64,000 nt of DNA, from contig CM060680.1 of NCBI GenBank assembly GCA_030686995.1, forward strand, positions 200,619,322 to 200,683,321, given 5' to 3'. Below the pieces are notes generated by a model, which was given only the letters and a program-made list of their open reading frames with translations, was not told where the DNA came from and searched no databases. Below, one piece after another: positions 1 through 10,855 of this stretch; the first letter of the stretch is position 1, and every line of letters starts with the position of its first letter. Both the position numbers and the translations under genes were made by a program. The stretch comes from Artemisia argyi. Its lineage: Eukaryota; Streptophyta; Magnoliopsida; Asterales; Asteraceae.

Positions 1-433
1 ATGGGAAATTAGGCTTAGATGTGAGGGGGGAAACTTGAGGAATAAATATGTTTCCATCCTTTGCTGGGCATTCAAAATGGCAACGACAAGTAAGTAGATT
101 TTTGCATTCTCCCCAAGTTCTCCATCCATATCTTGAACGACATTGATATAAACATGCGTCTTTGATACATATGGGTAAAAAGTGAGTGTCAGTGCATATT
201 CCTGGTTGGGATGCCACCAATTCCATGCCTGAAAATTTAAAGTACACACATAAGTTAGCTAGTATTAATTGACTTGAATTCATTACTTTGACATTGTATC
301 CAAAAATTTAAGGAAGATATTGATTTCTGTGAAATTAAAATTTACAAAATAATGAATGAGGAATAAGAAAACAAATATTACATACGAAAACAAGAAACAA
401 GAGAAATGTGGTGTAAATCATCGATCTTGTCAT
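1..433 (-). CDS. Defensin-like (DEFL) cysteine-rich peptide gene, partial at window edge
   Basis: This is a two-exon gene on the complementary strand that runs off the left edge. Exon 1 is 433-382, with ATG at 433-431. The intron is 381-229, opening GTAATA and closing TTTTCAG. Exon 2 runs from 228 past position 1 with no stop. The product starts with a hydrophobic signal peptide of about 24 residues, followed by eight cysteines spaced C-X8-C-X4-C-X3-C-X11-C-X5-C-X1-C-X3-C. The CX3C plus CX1C arrangement is the cysteine-stabilised alpha-beta signature of plant defensin-like peptides, and an intron late in the signal peptide is usual for them. At least 22 more residues follow the last Cys, so there may be a tail. 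Secretion is inferred. An antimicrobial or signalling role cannot be told apart. The splice sites are my choice: GTAATA is the donor that keeps the frame into the Cys domain. Confidence 0.75.
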
Positions 434-480
434 ATTGGTATTCTTTTTGTTTATAAATGATAAATGAGTGTGTGATGAAC

Positions 481-490
481 ATATTTATAA
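481..490 (-). promoter_or_regulatory. Candidate TATA box of the DEFL gene
   Basis: On the minus strand this reads TTATAAATAT, about 50 bp upstream of the ATG at 433. That spacing allows a short leader of 20-25 nt, typical for small secreted-peptide genes. Only about 80 bp of further promoter remain before the inverted-repeat element begins at 571. Confidence 0.5.
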
Positions 491-727
491 GAGAAATGAA
501 ATTAAACTTGATATACCTATATTTATTGTTGCATTTATTGCTGGATTTATTACAACATATAAACATGTTAGGCTATCCACTATGATAGTTTATAAATGGG
601 TTTATAAAAAGATGAAAAGGGCCATAATATTGTTAACGACATCAATTTCATGCTTACATGGCATGAAGAGGTCCAATATCTTAAACCTCTTCACAATTTA
701 ATGCATTGAGTTATGTTGTATCTTATA

Positions 728-2110
728 CTAGTCATTCAGACCCGTGCGATGCACACGGGCTCGATCTAAATGTTCATAGCGTATTGTTCAACACTAATTT
801 TCGTCATTTTGGCCATGGATGGATTTTGTTGGTCAATAAGTTTCTAAGTTGTGTTTGTTAGCATGACATGAAAAATGTTGATGTCGTTATTTCGTTACTT
901 TTAATTGAGGTCGAGTCAAACACTCAAAATACAATATATAACTCGGGCTGCCTCATGACCCGTGCGATGCACACAACTTTTTTATTTGTTATTATAATTT
1001 ATAAATGACTGTGAGCCAAAATTATGTAATTTTTCCTTTCTATTCATTATTCAATGTGATATTTTTAATATGCTGTATTTTATTATTTTAGCAAACTTTT
1101 TTAATTTATCTGTTCAAATCAGATGTACTAAAACTCACTTACCCATGCGATGCATTGTTTTTGTTTACCATTAGAAATTCTAACTCTTAGTATTGTCAAA
1201 AACTAAATTTTATCGTGCGATGCACATGGGTTGTATAAAAGTTTTCAAAGTTTAATATCCGTCTTTTATTTTCGTCATTTTATATTCGAGACGTATTTTT
1301 GTCATTATATACATAAGTTGTCATGGTAGCATACATTTTGTAAGCATGATACGCATTTAAAATAGTTTATTGACATGTAATCTTTTAAGATGTATTTTTT
1401 ACGTAATATTTTTTGTCTATTTATTTTGGTATTTATTCTATCGTTTTTTATTGGAACTAACTAATATTAATACATCCGGCTAAGTTATAACTATTTCTTA
1501 TGATAGTGAACAATGCCCGTGCGATGCACATGGGCTGTATAGAAGTTTTCATAGATTTAAAATACGTGCGATGCACATGGGCTGTATAGAAGTTTTCATA
1601 GCGTAATATTCGGCATTTATTTTCGTCATTTTATATTTAAGTTGTATGGTGTCACACATTTGCTAAGCTTTATACGTATTTAAAATACTTTATTAAGTTG
1701 CACATGGGCTGTATATAAGTTTTTATAGCGTAATATTCGGCACTTATTTTCGTCATTATATATCTAAGTTGTGATGGTATCACATTTTCAAGCATGACAC
1801 ACATTTAAAATAGTTTATTGACATTAAAAGAGTATATGTGAAGAGATTTTTTTTCAAGATGTTACATTGAAAAGAGTCTCTTCACATGTAATATTTTAAT
1901 ATGTATAAGTTACATAAATTATTTTAAATATGAAGCGATGACATTAATGTTGGATACCTTTTATATTCATCCCCATGCGATACACACAGATTTGGACTGC
2001 CTCAGGACCCATGCGATGCACACAGGTTGGATCTAATTGTTTTTTTCGTAATGTTCGGGACTAATTTTGGTTCATGTTTGAAACTCTCATTTTTTGTGAA
2101 AGACGGACTT
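728..2110 (-). repeat. Tandem array of Helitron-like 3' hairpin termini
   Basis: The motif CCCGTGCGATGCACAYGGG or decayed versions of it recurs at about 741, 958, 1142, 1212, 1516, 1564, 1690, 1973 and 2009. Several copies are followed by the same TGTATAGAAGTTTTCATAGC-type stretch and a TTTTCGTCATTTT tract. The copies are more decayed inward. The right end of the element carries only one such terminus. Multiplication of 3' termini by repeated end-to-end Helitron insertion, or by unequal crossing-over, would give this pattern. Confidence 0.65.
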
Positions 2111-2284
2111 CGTTGTTCAAATAAATTACATTATTAAAAGCGAACTTTCTTTTTAACAAAACTATAAAAACATAAAACATTAAAGTAATTAGTATATTTA
2201 AGAGTATAAATTAGAATTCGTATAATAAATTATAATTCATATAGTAAAATATTGCATGTTTAATTTGTAACGTACTATTAATAT

Positions 2285-2425
2285 GAATGCTAAGTATTCA
2301 TCTATATTGACACCGGTGGCCGTGGCGTTGTTCTTGTTGTTGTTCTTCTTTTTGTTGTCTTTTTCGTTGTTGTTTATTGGCATTTTGCATGTTTTGTTCT
2401 TGATACAATTTTCGTGACTTCTCAC
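2285..2425 (-). pseudogene. Outer copy of a Q/N-rich coiled-coil exon fragment, left arm
   Basis: On the minus strand this segment matches the fragment at 10600-10855: a lysine/glutamate/glutamine-rich stretch encoded around GTATCAAGAACAAAACATGC. It is shorter and its frame is broken. It is one of four copies, two per arm of the palindromic element. Confidence 0.4.
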
Positions 2426-2763
2426 TCTAAGTATTTACAGTATGACGACATGAATCACATGATCTCAAACTCAAATGAATAATGCTTACCTCGTGATAGG
2501 TGTAGGATAACATTTGAAATACAATTTTCTTCTCCTTTATATACTTCTTCGATTTAGAAGATTCTTATTCTTTAAGATGATAGTGTGAAGATATTTTTAT
2601 TATATACTACCATTTTCAATATATAACATCGACATAATTTACACAATCATATCAAATATCAAAGTCACGCAATATTCCAAGACGTTTAATTAAGAAAGTG
2701 ACATTAACACACCGCAAGACAAAAAACTACATTAAGAGCAAAAATATAAAAATGTACCAACAA

Positions 2764-5744
2764 TATAACACCCCCAAAATTTTTACAACGCAGCGGAATA
2801 CCAATTTGGGTGTCACTTCATAGTTCATAAAAACAAGTTACATATAGCGACCTCAAAAGAAACGTTTAATAAAATGTCACATTCGATTTGATAAATCAGA
2901 GTACATAGGTCCCAACAATTTATACTTAAAACTTAATTTACAAGAGTTCAAAAATGACTCATTTGCATATTTAAAGAAAATAATTATCGAATGTGAATAA
3001 AACAAGTCCTTCAATGTTTGTTATCCACGCGACTCCGGTTACTCCCAATGCTCAGCTAGCAAATAATACCTGAGAAAATACATGCTAAAAAGTCAACACA
3101 AAGGTTGAGTGAATCCATAGAGTTTAATAAGTAATAAGTTGAATACAAGCATTATTTATCGGGCGACAAGTATTGCAATTACATGTCGGTTTATCTGATT
3201 ATAGTATTGAGTTCATGTAACCGAACCTTGACGATTTTTAATAATGCCCCGGAAAGGTAAATTTTTGCCGTTTACCACAATTCTAACTATTATGTGTCCG
3301 TATCCCGAACAAGGCCCGCCAAGCCTAATATGCATATCCATAATACTAGCGTTTACTACTCGAGTAATTAACGGTTCATGAGGGGACTTAAATTGGCAAA
3401 AAGCATTCAATATCTATATTCATATAATCGGGTCCAGCATACCAAAAACTACTTGTATTCAGTTTGTAAAAACTAGCATGTATCCCCCTCGCGAGGTTTA
3501 TAAAACATTTAAATGAGTAAAGGCGAGGCTATGAACTCACCTGGGGCGATAGCTACGATGACACAAGTGGATTCACAGAAATGAGGTTCGATCTCTAACC
3601 GCAACCTAATATGAATGATAGTGATCTACTTAGATCATGAAGTGATGAAGAGAATAATGCATGCACATGATACCCATACCACTCGTAACTTGGAAATAAT
3701 TGTTATTGTCAAAATAAAGTATTTTCCATGCTTAGGAAAAATAAGTCCAATTGGAGTTATAAAAACTTGTCGTAATATATATCGTATAAAAATGTTAGCG
3801 TTGTATTCCCCGTCTTGAAGACCTTAAAATAACGTCGTTGAGTCGTATAATTATTCTCTTGGGTCATACGTATTCATTTGTTAAGAATATAGTCCTTAGT
3901 AACGTTTCTAGAAAATATACCATTTAGTGCGTAAGTTATTATTTTTATTTGTGACCAAATATATATATATATAGTTTTGGTGATGTTAAAACGGGTATAA
4001 CTTGGTCGTTTTAAGCTCATTTTCCTCGTTCTTTATATCCACGGATTCGTTTTTGTATATACTAATATATTTTTGATAACTCGGCTCCTCTAGGTTACGT
4101 TTAACACCTCTTTTTGCCCGTCGAAAACTGCCAAACAGCATGCAGTTTTTATAAAAATAGTTTTCGTCGTTAAATTTACAAAATCATATCTCCTTCGTTA
4201 TAAACTCGTTTTAATCCATTCTTTTGCCTAAAGTTTCGTTTTTGAAAGTATTTTCTAAATCTTTGGTCAAAAATTATCCACCATCTACTGATTTTCCCAC
4301 GAAATAAAAATAGGGACAATAGGTCAATATGTAGTTTCAAAAATCATTTCCAAGGCTCTAAACTAGTTCCATCTTCAATCAAACCACTTTTTATCACCAC
4401 AAAACTAATCTAATACTACCATACACCTTCTTAGGGTGTCATGGGTTCCTAAACATCATAACCAAGTAGATCTAACAAGGATCTAACCAAAAATCACTTT
4501 CTAGGGTTTAAAAGTTAAATATATACAAAAATGGAGTGGTATAAATAACATATGCATGTAAATCTTGCAAGAAAAATATATAAACATAGTAATAACTTTG
4601 TAAAAATTATGAAATGAGTTTTTGTAAACTTACTTTGAGATGTGGTGTGATTAGATGATAAAACCTTAGTATTCTTAAGTTTATATTTCAAAACCTTGTA
4701 AGAAATACTTAACTAAACTATAATAACACTTGATCTTGGGAAAAAAATTTTTGGTCTTTCTTGTCTTCTCCTTGTTGCCGTGAGTGAGTAGAGAGAAAAG
4801 AGAGAAAATGAGTTCTTGCACTTGTGAATTATGAGGATAAATATCTAGTATTGTATATATGTATTATTATTAGTATATATATTATTATATGTAGTTAGTA
4901 TAGGTTATTAATGAGAAAAGAGTATGTAAGTGAACTTGTAAGAGAATGATATGGGGGGGGGGGGGGGGGGTTGAATGTGAAGACTTTTTGGTGATTTGTA
5001 TTATTATGTGTTATTTTGTAGTTTTAAAATGTACCGGGTACCGGGTTAACTAAAAATAAATTTTAACGGAGTTAACCGGGTCATAATAAAGTTATAAAAA
5101 TTATAAAAATAGGTTGGATAAAATTATTGGGTGTTTAGATAATTATAGTTTAATTTCTACAAAAACCGTCGTAATTAAATTAAGCGTACGATACGAAATA
5201 AATAAATTTCAAAAATACCGGGTAAATTAATATTACAATTTTTATATTATAAAAATGAATATAAAAATATATTGGGATCATAGTCGGGAGTGTCGGACGT
5301 GTTAGTCACATTTATAGTTCGCGTATTAGTGTTTATTTAAAATAAACATACGTAATTCATTAATTATATTAAAAATATAATTTAATTATCCTACGAGTGG
5401 AATAGTATGCAAGTGCCATACAGATGATATGCAGACTATTTCTAGTCTGTATGAAATGTCCCAATGATAATGCATGAATTCGCACCTGAACCAATACGGT
5501 TACGCGAATTTTGAATACCCGTAAACTAAGTTTACGATGAAATGAGTAATGCACATGAATAGTGGTTTTCTTCCGGAAATGAATAGTGTCAAGTGAATAG
5601 TAAAATTTCTGAACGCTTCTTAGAATATCAAATGGACCTCAAAAACGATGAATAGTGATTGATGAATAGTAAATGATGAATAGTAACCTGTGAATAGTAA
5701 ATTGTCGAGGTTTGGAAAATGACCAGAAATTACGAGTTGTGACA
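2764..5744 (-). repeat. 3' LTR of the left Gypsy element
   Basis: Near-identical to 7532-10539. On the element's sense strand it begins TGTCACAAC and ends GGGTGTTATA, so the last dinucleotide is TA instead of CA. It holds a G18 tract (4953-4970) and an array of TGAATAGT octamers near 5556-5698. The apparent small ORFs inside it are duplicated in the other LTR and are not genes. Confidence 0.9.
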
Positions 5745-6300
5745 GTCTTCCCTTCTAACAGGAACTTCGTCCCGAAGTTCAGTTTGTGTTGGTCTCTGGA
5801 TTGGTATTGGTGAAAAGGTGATAATATTTATTGTGTAAGCTACTGGGCTCTAATGGGAGGAGCTCAAGTCTGTAGGCCACTAGGCCCATACTGTCTGAAA
5901 TATTGAAGGGTCCAAGGTATCTCAGGTTTATCTCTCCACGTTTGTGAATTATGTGTCAATGGTGTTGTCTTTGGAATTTTGTGATAGATATTGTTGTCCA
6001 GGAATCCGATTTATAGCAAATGGTTAGCCCAACCATTTCCTGAATCAATCACACCCGAAGTGGGTATATCTCCCTATGTTTGAATCATTCTCTAATCCAG
6101 ACCATTGGTTTGAAGATAATAGGTGGTGTGGTTCCAAAGGAAATCTTAATGAAGTCTGCCAGAAGTTTGAGGTGAATCAAATTCCTCCATTAGGAATAGT
6201 TGGAATAGGTATCATGAACCTTGTGGAAAATCTTACAAAGTTAAGTCCGTCAAAGGGTGTTATTAGAAAGATTGGGTTAGGATAAGGTTGTGATCCTCCG
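5745..6300 (-). pseudogene. Decayed integrase and chromodomain-end remnant of Gypsy pol
   Basis: Patches align by eye, in the same order, with the better-preserved integrase/chromodomain region at 23011-24000. Examples are the segment beginning GTGTTGGTCTC, the AAATGGTTAGCC...AACCATTTCC stretch, and the CAGACCATTGGTTTGAAGAT stretch, which matches the integrase DGQ/SERTIQ codons. No frame is open on the minus strand beyond short pieces. The element cannot encode its own enzymes. Confidence 0.55.
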
Positions 6301-7511
6301 CAGGAATGTCATGAGGGTCCTGAAAGGAAAGGATAGAATAAGAGTGTTGGCGATAAGACAATAGGAGACAAGGAATTTATCAAGTCGTCAATTCGTGAAA
6401 GTGAATAATAGTACATTACTATTAGCTTATCAAGCTCGCGGCGGTTGATACAAAATTGGAAAAAATCAACGTAACAAATTACGAGTCGAGAGGAGTTCAT
6501 AGCCCAAAGAATGATTCGCACACACGCTATGGTAGATACACATAAGCCCACTCATTCATAACTCGTCACTTACATAAAGAGGCGTCCCAATCCATGTAAA
6601 TGAAGATTTATGAATTTATGGTTCGGCGGTTTATAATTTCTTTATTCAAATGAAGAAGCGTCCCAATTCATTTCAATAAAACGATTATAAGTCATCCTAC
6701 TTAAGTATGTCCATCACAAAACCAAATACACAACAAGATCAAGTGTTACAACAAATAAAAGGATGTCTAATTAATGATATGATTCATCAAAATCATAAGA
6801 AGAAGTAACGAGAATAATAATATGACATTTGTCAATCACATTACCAAAGGTAAGTACCAAGGGATGAAACGATTTGAGATGACAAGTTAAGGTCGTACTC
6901 CCATCAATTGGAAGATTTCAAAACAATGGATAACGAAAACAACATACACGATTCAAAGGCATAAGGAGAATGTTCACACTCAGAGTTGAACAATAAAATA
7001 ACTAGTGGATTTGACAAAGTACACCGAATGTCAATATTATCAAAAAGAAATAAAGTAAAGTAGCGAAAATGTTTAAGAGATCACCGCATCGTTCATAAAA
7101 GGTTAAAGTAAACGAACTCATTAATACATATCATAGTACTACACACATGTGTAAGGATTTGAGAAGAGAGTAACAGATATATGTACAGGTATCTTTAAAC
7201 AATACTAGTATCGACGTTCGAGGGAGAAAATAAGAAAACACGAAGTACGCGATAATCGGAGTGCTCAGGGTATAAATAACCGACCGATATAAAGTATATA
7301 GTATAACATCATAAGATAAGCATGAGAGAGCGAAATCATGACTAGGGGATATATTCATTAGTCATATAATAGAAGTATGGATGCAAAATAGAGCATATAA
7401 GTTACCTGGGAGCAAGCGTACGCGGATATCGAACAACGGTGAAAGACTTTAAAAAAAAAATTTGAAAATAAGTTATAGTTTAGGTTTTGAAAACGACCTA
7501 ATTCGCTATAA
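6301..7511. other. Internal non-coding region of the left Gypsy element
   Basis: This 1.2-kb AT-rich stretch between the integrase remnant and the primer-binding site has no ORF with recognisable protein similarity on either strand. It occupies the place where gag, protease, RT and RNase H should be. It may be a heavily mutated leader or unrelated filler, as in large non-autonomous retrotransposon derivatives. Confidence 0.5.
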
Positions 7512-7528
7512 CTAAAGCTCTGATACCA
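7512..7528 (-). other. Primer-binding site (initiator tRNA-Met) of the left Gypsy element
   Basis: The minus strand reads TGGTATCAGAGCTTTAG, the standard plant retroelement site complementary to the 3' end of initiator tRNA-Met. It lies three bases inside the right-hand (5') LTR. Confidence 0.85.
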
Positions 7529-7531
7529 TTC

Positions 7532-10500
7532 TATAACACCCCCAAAATTTTTACAACGCAGCGGAATACCAATTTGGGTGTCACTTCATAGTTCATAAAA
7601 ACAAGTTACATATAGCGACCTCAAAAGAAACGTTTAATAAAATGTCACATTCGATTTGATAAATCAGAGTACATAGGTCCCAACAATTTATACTTAAAAC
7701 TTAATTTACAAGAGTTCAAAAATGACTCATTTGCATATTTAAAGAAAATAATTATCGAATGTGAATAAAACAAGTCCTTCAATGTTTGTTATCCACGCGA
7801 CTCCGGTTACTCCCAATGCTCAGCTAGCAAATAATACCTGAGAAAATACATGCTAAAAAGTCAACACAAAGGTTGAGTGAATCCATAGAGTTTAATAAGT
7901 AATAAGTTGAATACAAGCATTATTTATCGGGCGACAAGTATTGCAATTACATGTCGGTTTATCTGATTATAGTATTGAGTTCATGTAACCGAACCTTGAC
8001 GATTTTTAATAATGCCCCGGAAAGGTAAATTTTTGCCGTTTACCACAATTCTAACTATTATGTGTCCGTATCCCGAACAAGGCCCGCCAAGCCTAATATG
8101 CATATCCATAATACTAGCGTTTACTACTCGAGTAATTAACGGTTCATGAGGGGACTTAAATTGGCAAAAAGCATTCAATATCTATATTCATATAATCGGG
8201 TCCAGCATACCAAAAACTACTTGTATTCAGTTTGTAAAAACTAGCATGTATCCCCCTCGCGAGGTTTATAAAACATTTAAATGAGTAAAGGCGAGGCTAT
8301 GAACTCACCTGGGGCGATAGCTACGATGACACAAGTGGATTCACAGAAATGAGGTTCGATCTCTAACCGCAACCTAATATGAATGATAGTGATCTACTTA
8401 GATCATGAAGTGATGAAGAGAATAATGCATGCACATGATACCCATACCACTCGTAACTTGGAAATAATTGTTATTGTCAAAATAAAGTATTTTCCATACT
8501 TAGGAAAAATAAGTCCAATTGGAGTTATAAAAACTTGTCGTAATATATATCGTATAAAAATGTTAGCGTTGTATTCCCCGTCTTGAAGACCTTAAAATAA
8601 CGTCGTTGAGTCGTATAATTATTCTCTTGGGTCATACGTATTCATTTGTTAAGAATATAGTCCTTAGTAACGTTTCTAGAAAATATACCATTTAGTGCGT
8701 AAGTTATTATTTTTATTTGTGACCAAATATATATATATATATATAGTTTTGGTGATGTTAAAACGGGTATAACTTGGTCGTTTTAAGCTCATTTTCCTCG
8801 TTCTTTATATCCACGGATTCGTTTTTGTATATACTAATATATTTTTGATAACTCGGCTCCTCTAGGTTACGTTTAACACCTCTTTTTGCCCGTCGAAAAC
8901 TGCCAAACAGCATGCAGTTTTTATAAAAATAGTTTTCGTCGTTAAATTTACAAAATCATATCTCCTTCGTTATAAACTCGTTTTAATCCGTTCTTTCGCC
9001 TAAAGTTTCGTTTTTGAAATTATTTTCTAAATCTTTGGTCAAAAATTATCCACCATCTACTGATTTTCCCACGAAATAAAAATAGGGACAGTAGGTCAAT
9101 ATGTAGTTTCAAAAATCATTTCCAAGGCTCTAAACTAGTTCCATCTTCAATCAAACCACTTTTTTCACCACAAAACTAATCTAATCCTACCATACACCTT
9201 CTTAGGGTGTCATGGGTTCCTAAACATCATAACCAAGTAGATCTAACAAGGATCTAACCAAAAATCACTTTCTAGGGTTTAAAAGTTAAATATATACAAA
9301 AATGGAGTGGTATAAATAACATATGCATGTAAATCTTGCAAGAAAAATATATAAACATAGTAATAACTTTGTAAAAATTATGAAATGAGTTTTTGTAAAC
9401 TTACTTTGAGATGTGGTGTGATTAGATGATAAAACCTTAGTATTCTTAAGTTTATATTTCAAAACCTTGTAAGAAATACTTAACTAAACTATAATAACAC
9501 TTGATCTTGGGAAAAAAAATTTTGGTCTTGCTTGTCTTCTCCTTGTTGCCGTGAGTGAGTAGAGAGAAAAGAGAGAAAATGAGTTCTTGCACTTGTGAAT
9601 TATGAGGATAAATATCTAGTATTGTATATATGTATTATTATTAGTATATATATTATTATATGTAGTTAGTATAGGTTATTAATGAGAAAAGAGTATGTAA
9701 GTGAACTTGTAAGAGAATGATATGGGGGGGGGGGGGGGGGGCGGAAATTTGGAGGGGGGGGGGGGTTGAATGTGAAGACTTTTTCGTGATTTGTATTATT
9801 ATGTGTTATTTTGTAGTTTTAAAATGTACCGGGTACCGGGTTAACTAAAAATAAATTTTAACGGAGTTAACCGGGTCATAATAAAGTTATAAAAATTATA
9901 ATAATAGGTTGGATAAAATTATTGGGTGTTTAGATAATTATAGTTTAATTTCTACGAAAACCGTCGTAATTAAATTAAGCGTACGATACGAAATAAATAA
10001 ATTTCCAAAATACCGGGTAAATTAATATTAAAATTTTTATATTATAAAAATGAATATAAAAATATATTGGGATCATAGTCGGGAGTGTCGGACGTGTTAG
10101 TCACATTTATAGTTCGCGTATTAGTGTTTATTTAAAATAAACATACGTAATTCATTAATTATATTAAAAATATAATTTAATTATCCTACGAGTGGAATAG
10201 TATGCAAGTGCCATACAGATGATATGCAGACTATTTCTAGTCTGTATGAAATGTCCCAATGATAATGCATGAATTCGCACCTGAACCAATACGGTTACAC
10301 GAATTTTGAATACCCGTAAACTAAGTTTACGATGAAATGAGTAATGCACATGAATAGTGGTTTTCTTCCGGAAATGAATAGTGTCAAGTGAATAGTAAAA
10401 TTTCTGAACGCTTCTTAGAATATCAAATGGACCTCAAAAACGATGAATAGTGATTGATGAATAGTAAATGATGAATAGTAACATGTGAATAGTAAATTGT

Positions 10501-10539
10501 CGAGGTTTGGAAAATGACCGGAAATTACGAGTTGTGACA
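7532..10539 (-). repeat. 5' LTR of the left Gypsy element
   Basis: Partner of 2764-5744. It differs by scattered point changes, a longer TA run near 8728-8745, and an expanded G tract. A second G run was added after a short spacer (9724-9766), and this accounts for most of the length difference. Confidence 0.9.
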
Positions 10540-10599
10540 ACCAAAGTGTAGTAAAATTATTGACTAAAAATTGAATGCTCGTCACATTATTTTCAATAA

Positions 10600-10855
10600 A
10601 CTTACTTGCTAACGAATCAATAGTATTAGCCCGTTTAGCGGTATTACATGAAGTAAAATATTGCATGTTTAATTTGTAACGTACTATTAATATAAATGCT
10701 AAGTATTCATCCCACCGGTGGCCGTGGTGTTGTTCTTGTTGTTGTTGTCTTTGTCGTTGTAGTTCATTGGCCTTTAGCATGTTTTGTTCTTGATACAATT
10801 TTTGTGGCTTCTCGATCTCTTTCTTTAATGCTTCTTGACGCGCTACAAAAAACAA
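10600..10855 (-). pseudogene. Inner copy of a Q/K/E-rich ORF fragment, left arm
   Basis: An open frame on the minus strand begins around 10855 and reads through a K/E/Q-rich, coiled-coil-like stretch (ARQEALKKEIEK, then a glutamine-rich tract, then HGHRWDEYLAF) before running into the Gypsy LTR. An intron-like boundary (TTTTTTGTAG) precedes it. The same fragment occurs on the plus strand at about 12880-13115, with a stop in the Q-rich part. It looks like a captured host exon or the tail of a transposon protein. I do not recognise the family. Confidence 0.4.

Larger units (their letters stand above)
2764..10539 (-). mobile_element. Ty3/Gypsy-type LTR retrotransposon, coding region almost lost
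   Basis: Two LTRs of 2,981 and 3,008 bp flank a 1.8-kb internal region. The flanking 5-mers AACAA (2759-2763) and ACCAA (10540-10544) fit a target duplication with one mismatch. A related unoccupied copy of the target at 14960-14975 confirms the join. A primer-binding site for initiator tRNA-Met lies at 7512-7528 and a purine tract at 5745-5765, so the element runs on the minus strand. The LTRs differ by roughly 17 substitutions in about 3 kb by eye. LTR sequence and layout resemble the element at 19990-32296, so both probably belong to one chromovirus (Tekay-like) clade. Confidence 0.85.

Noticed and set aside
3213..3410. Small ORFs duplicated exactly in the left Gypsy LTRs (for example 3213/7981, 3615/8383, 5369/10164)
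   Set aside because: They are identical because LTRs are duplicates. They have no motif, and U3/U5 sequence explains them.
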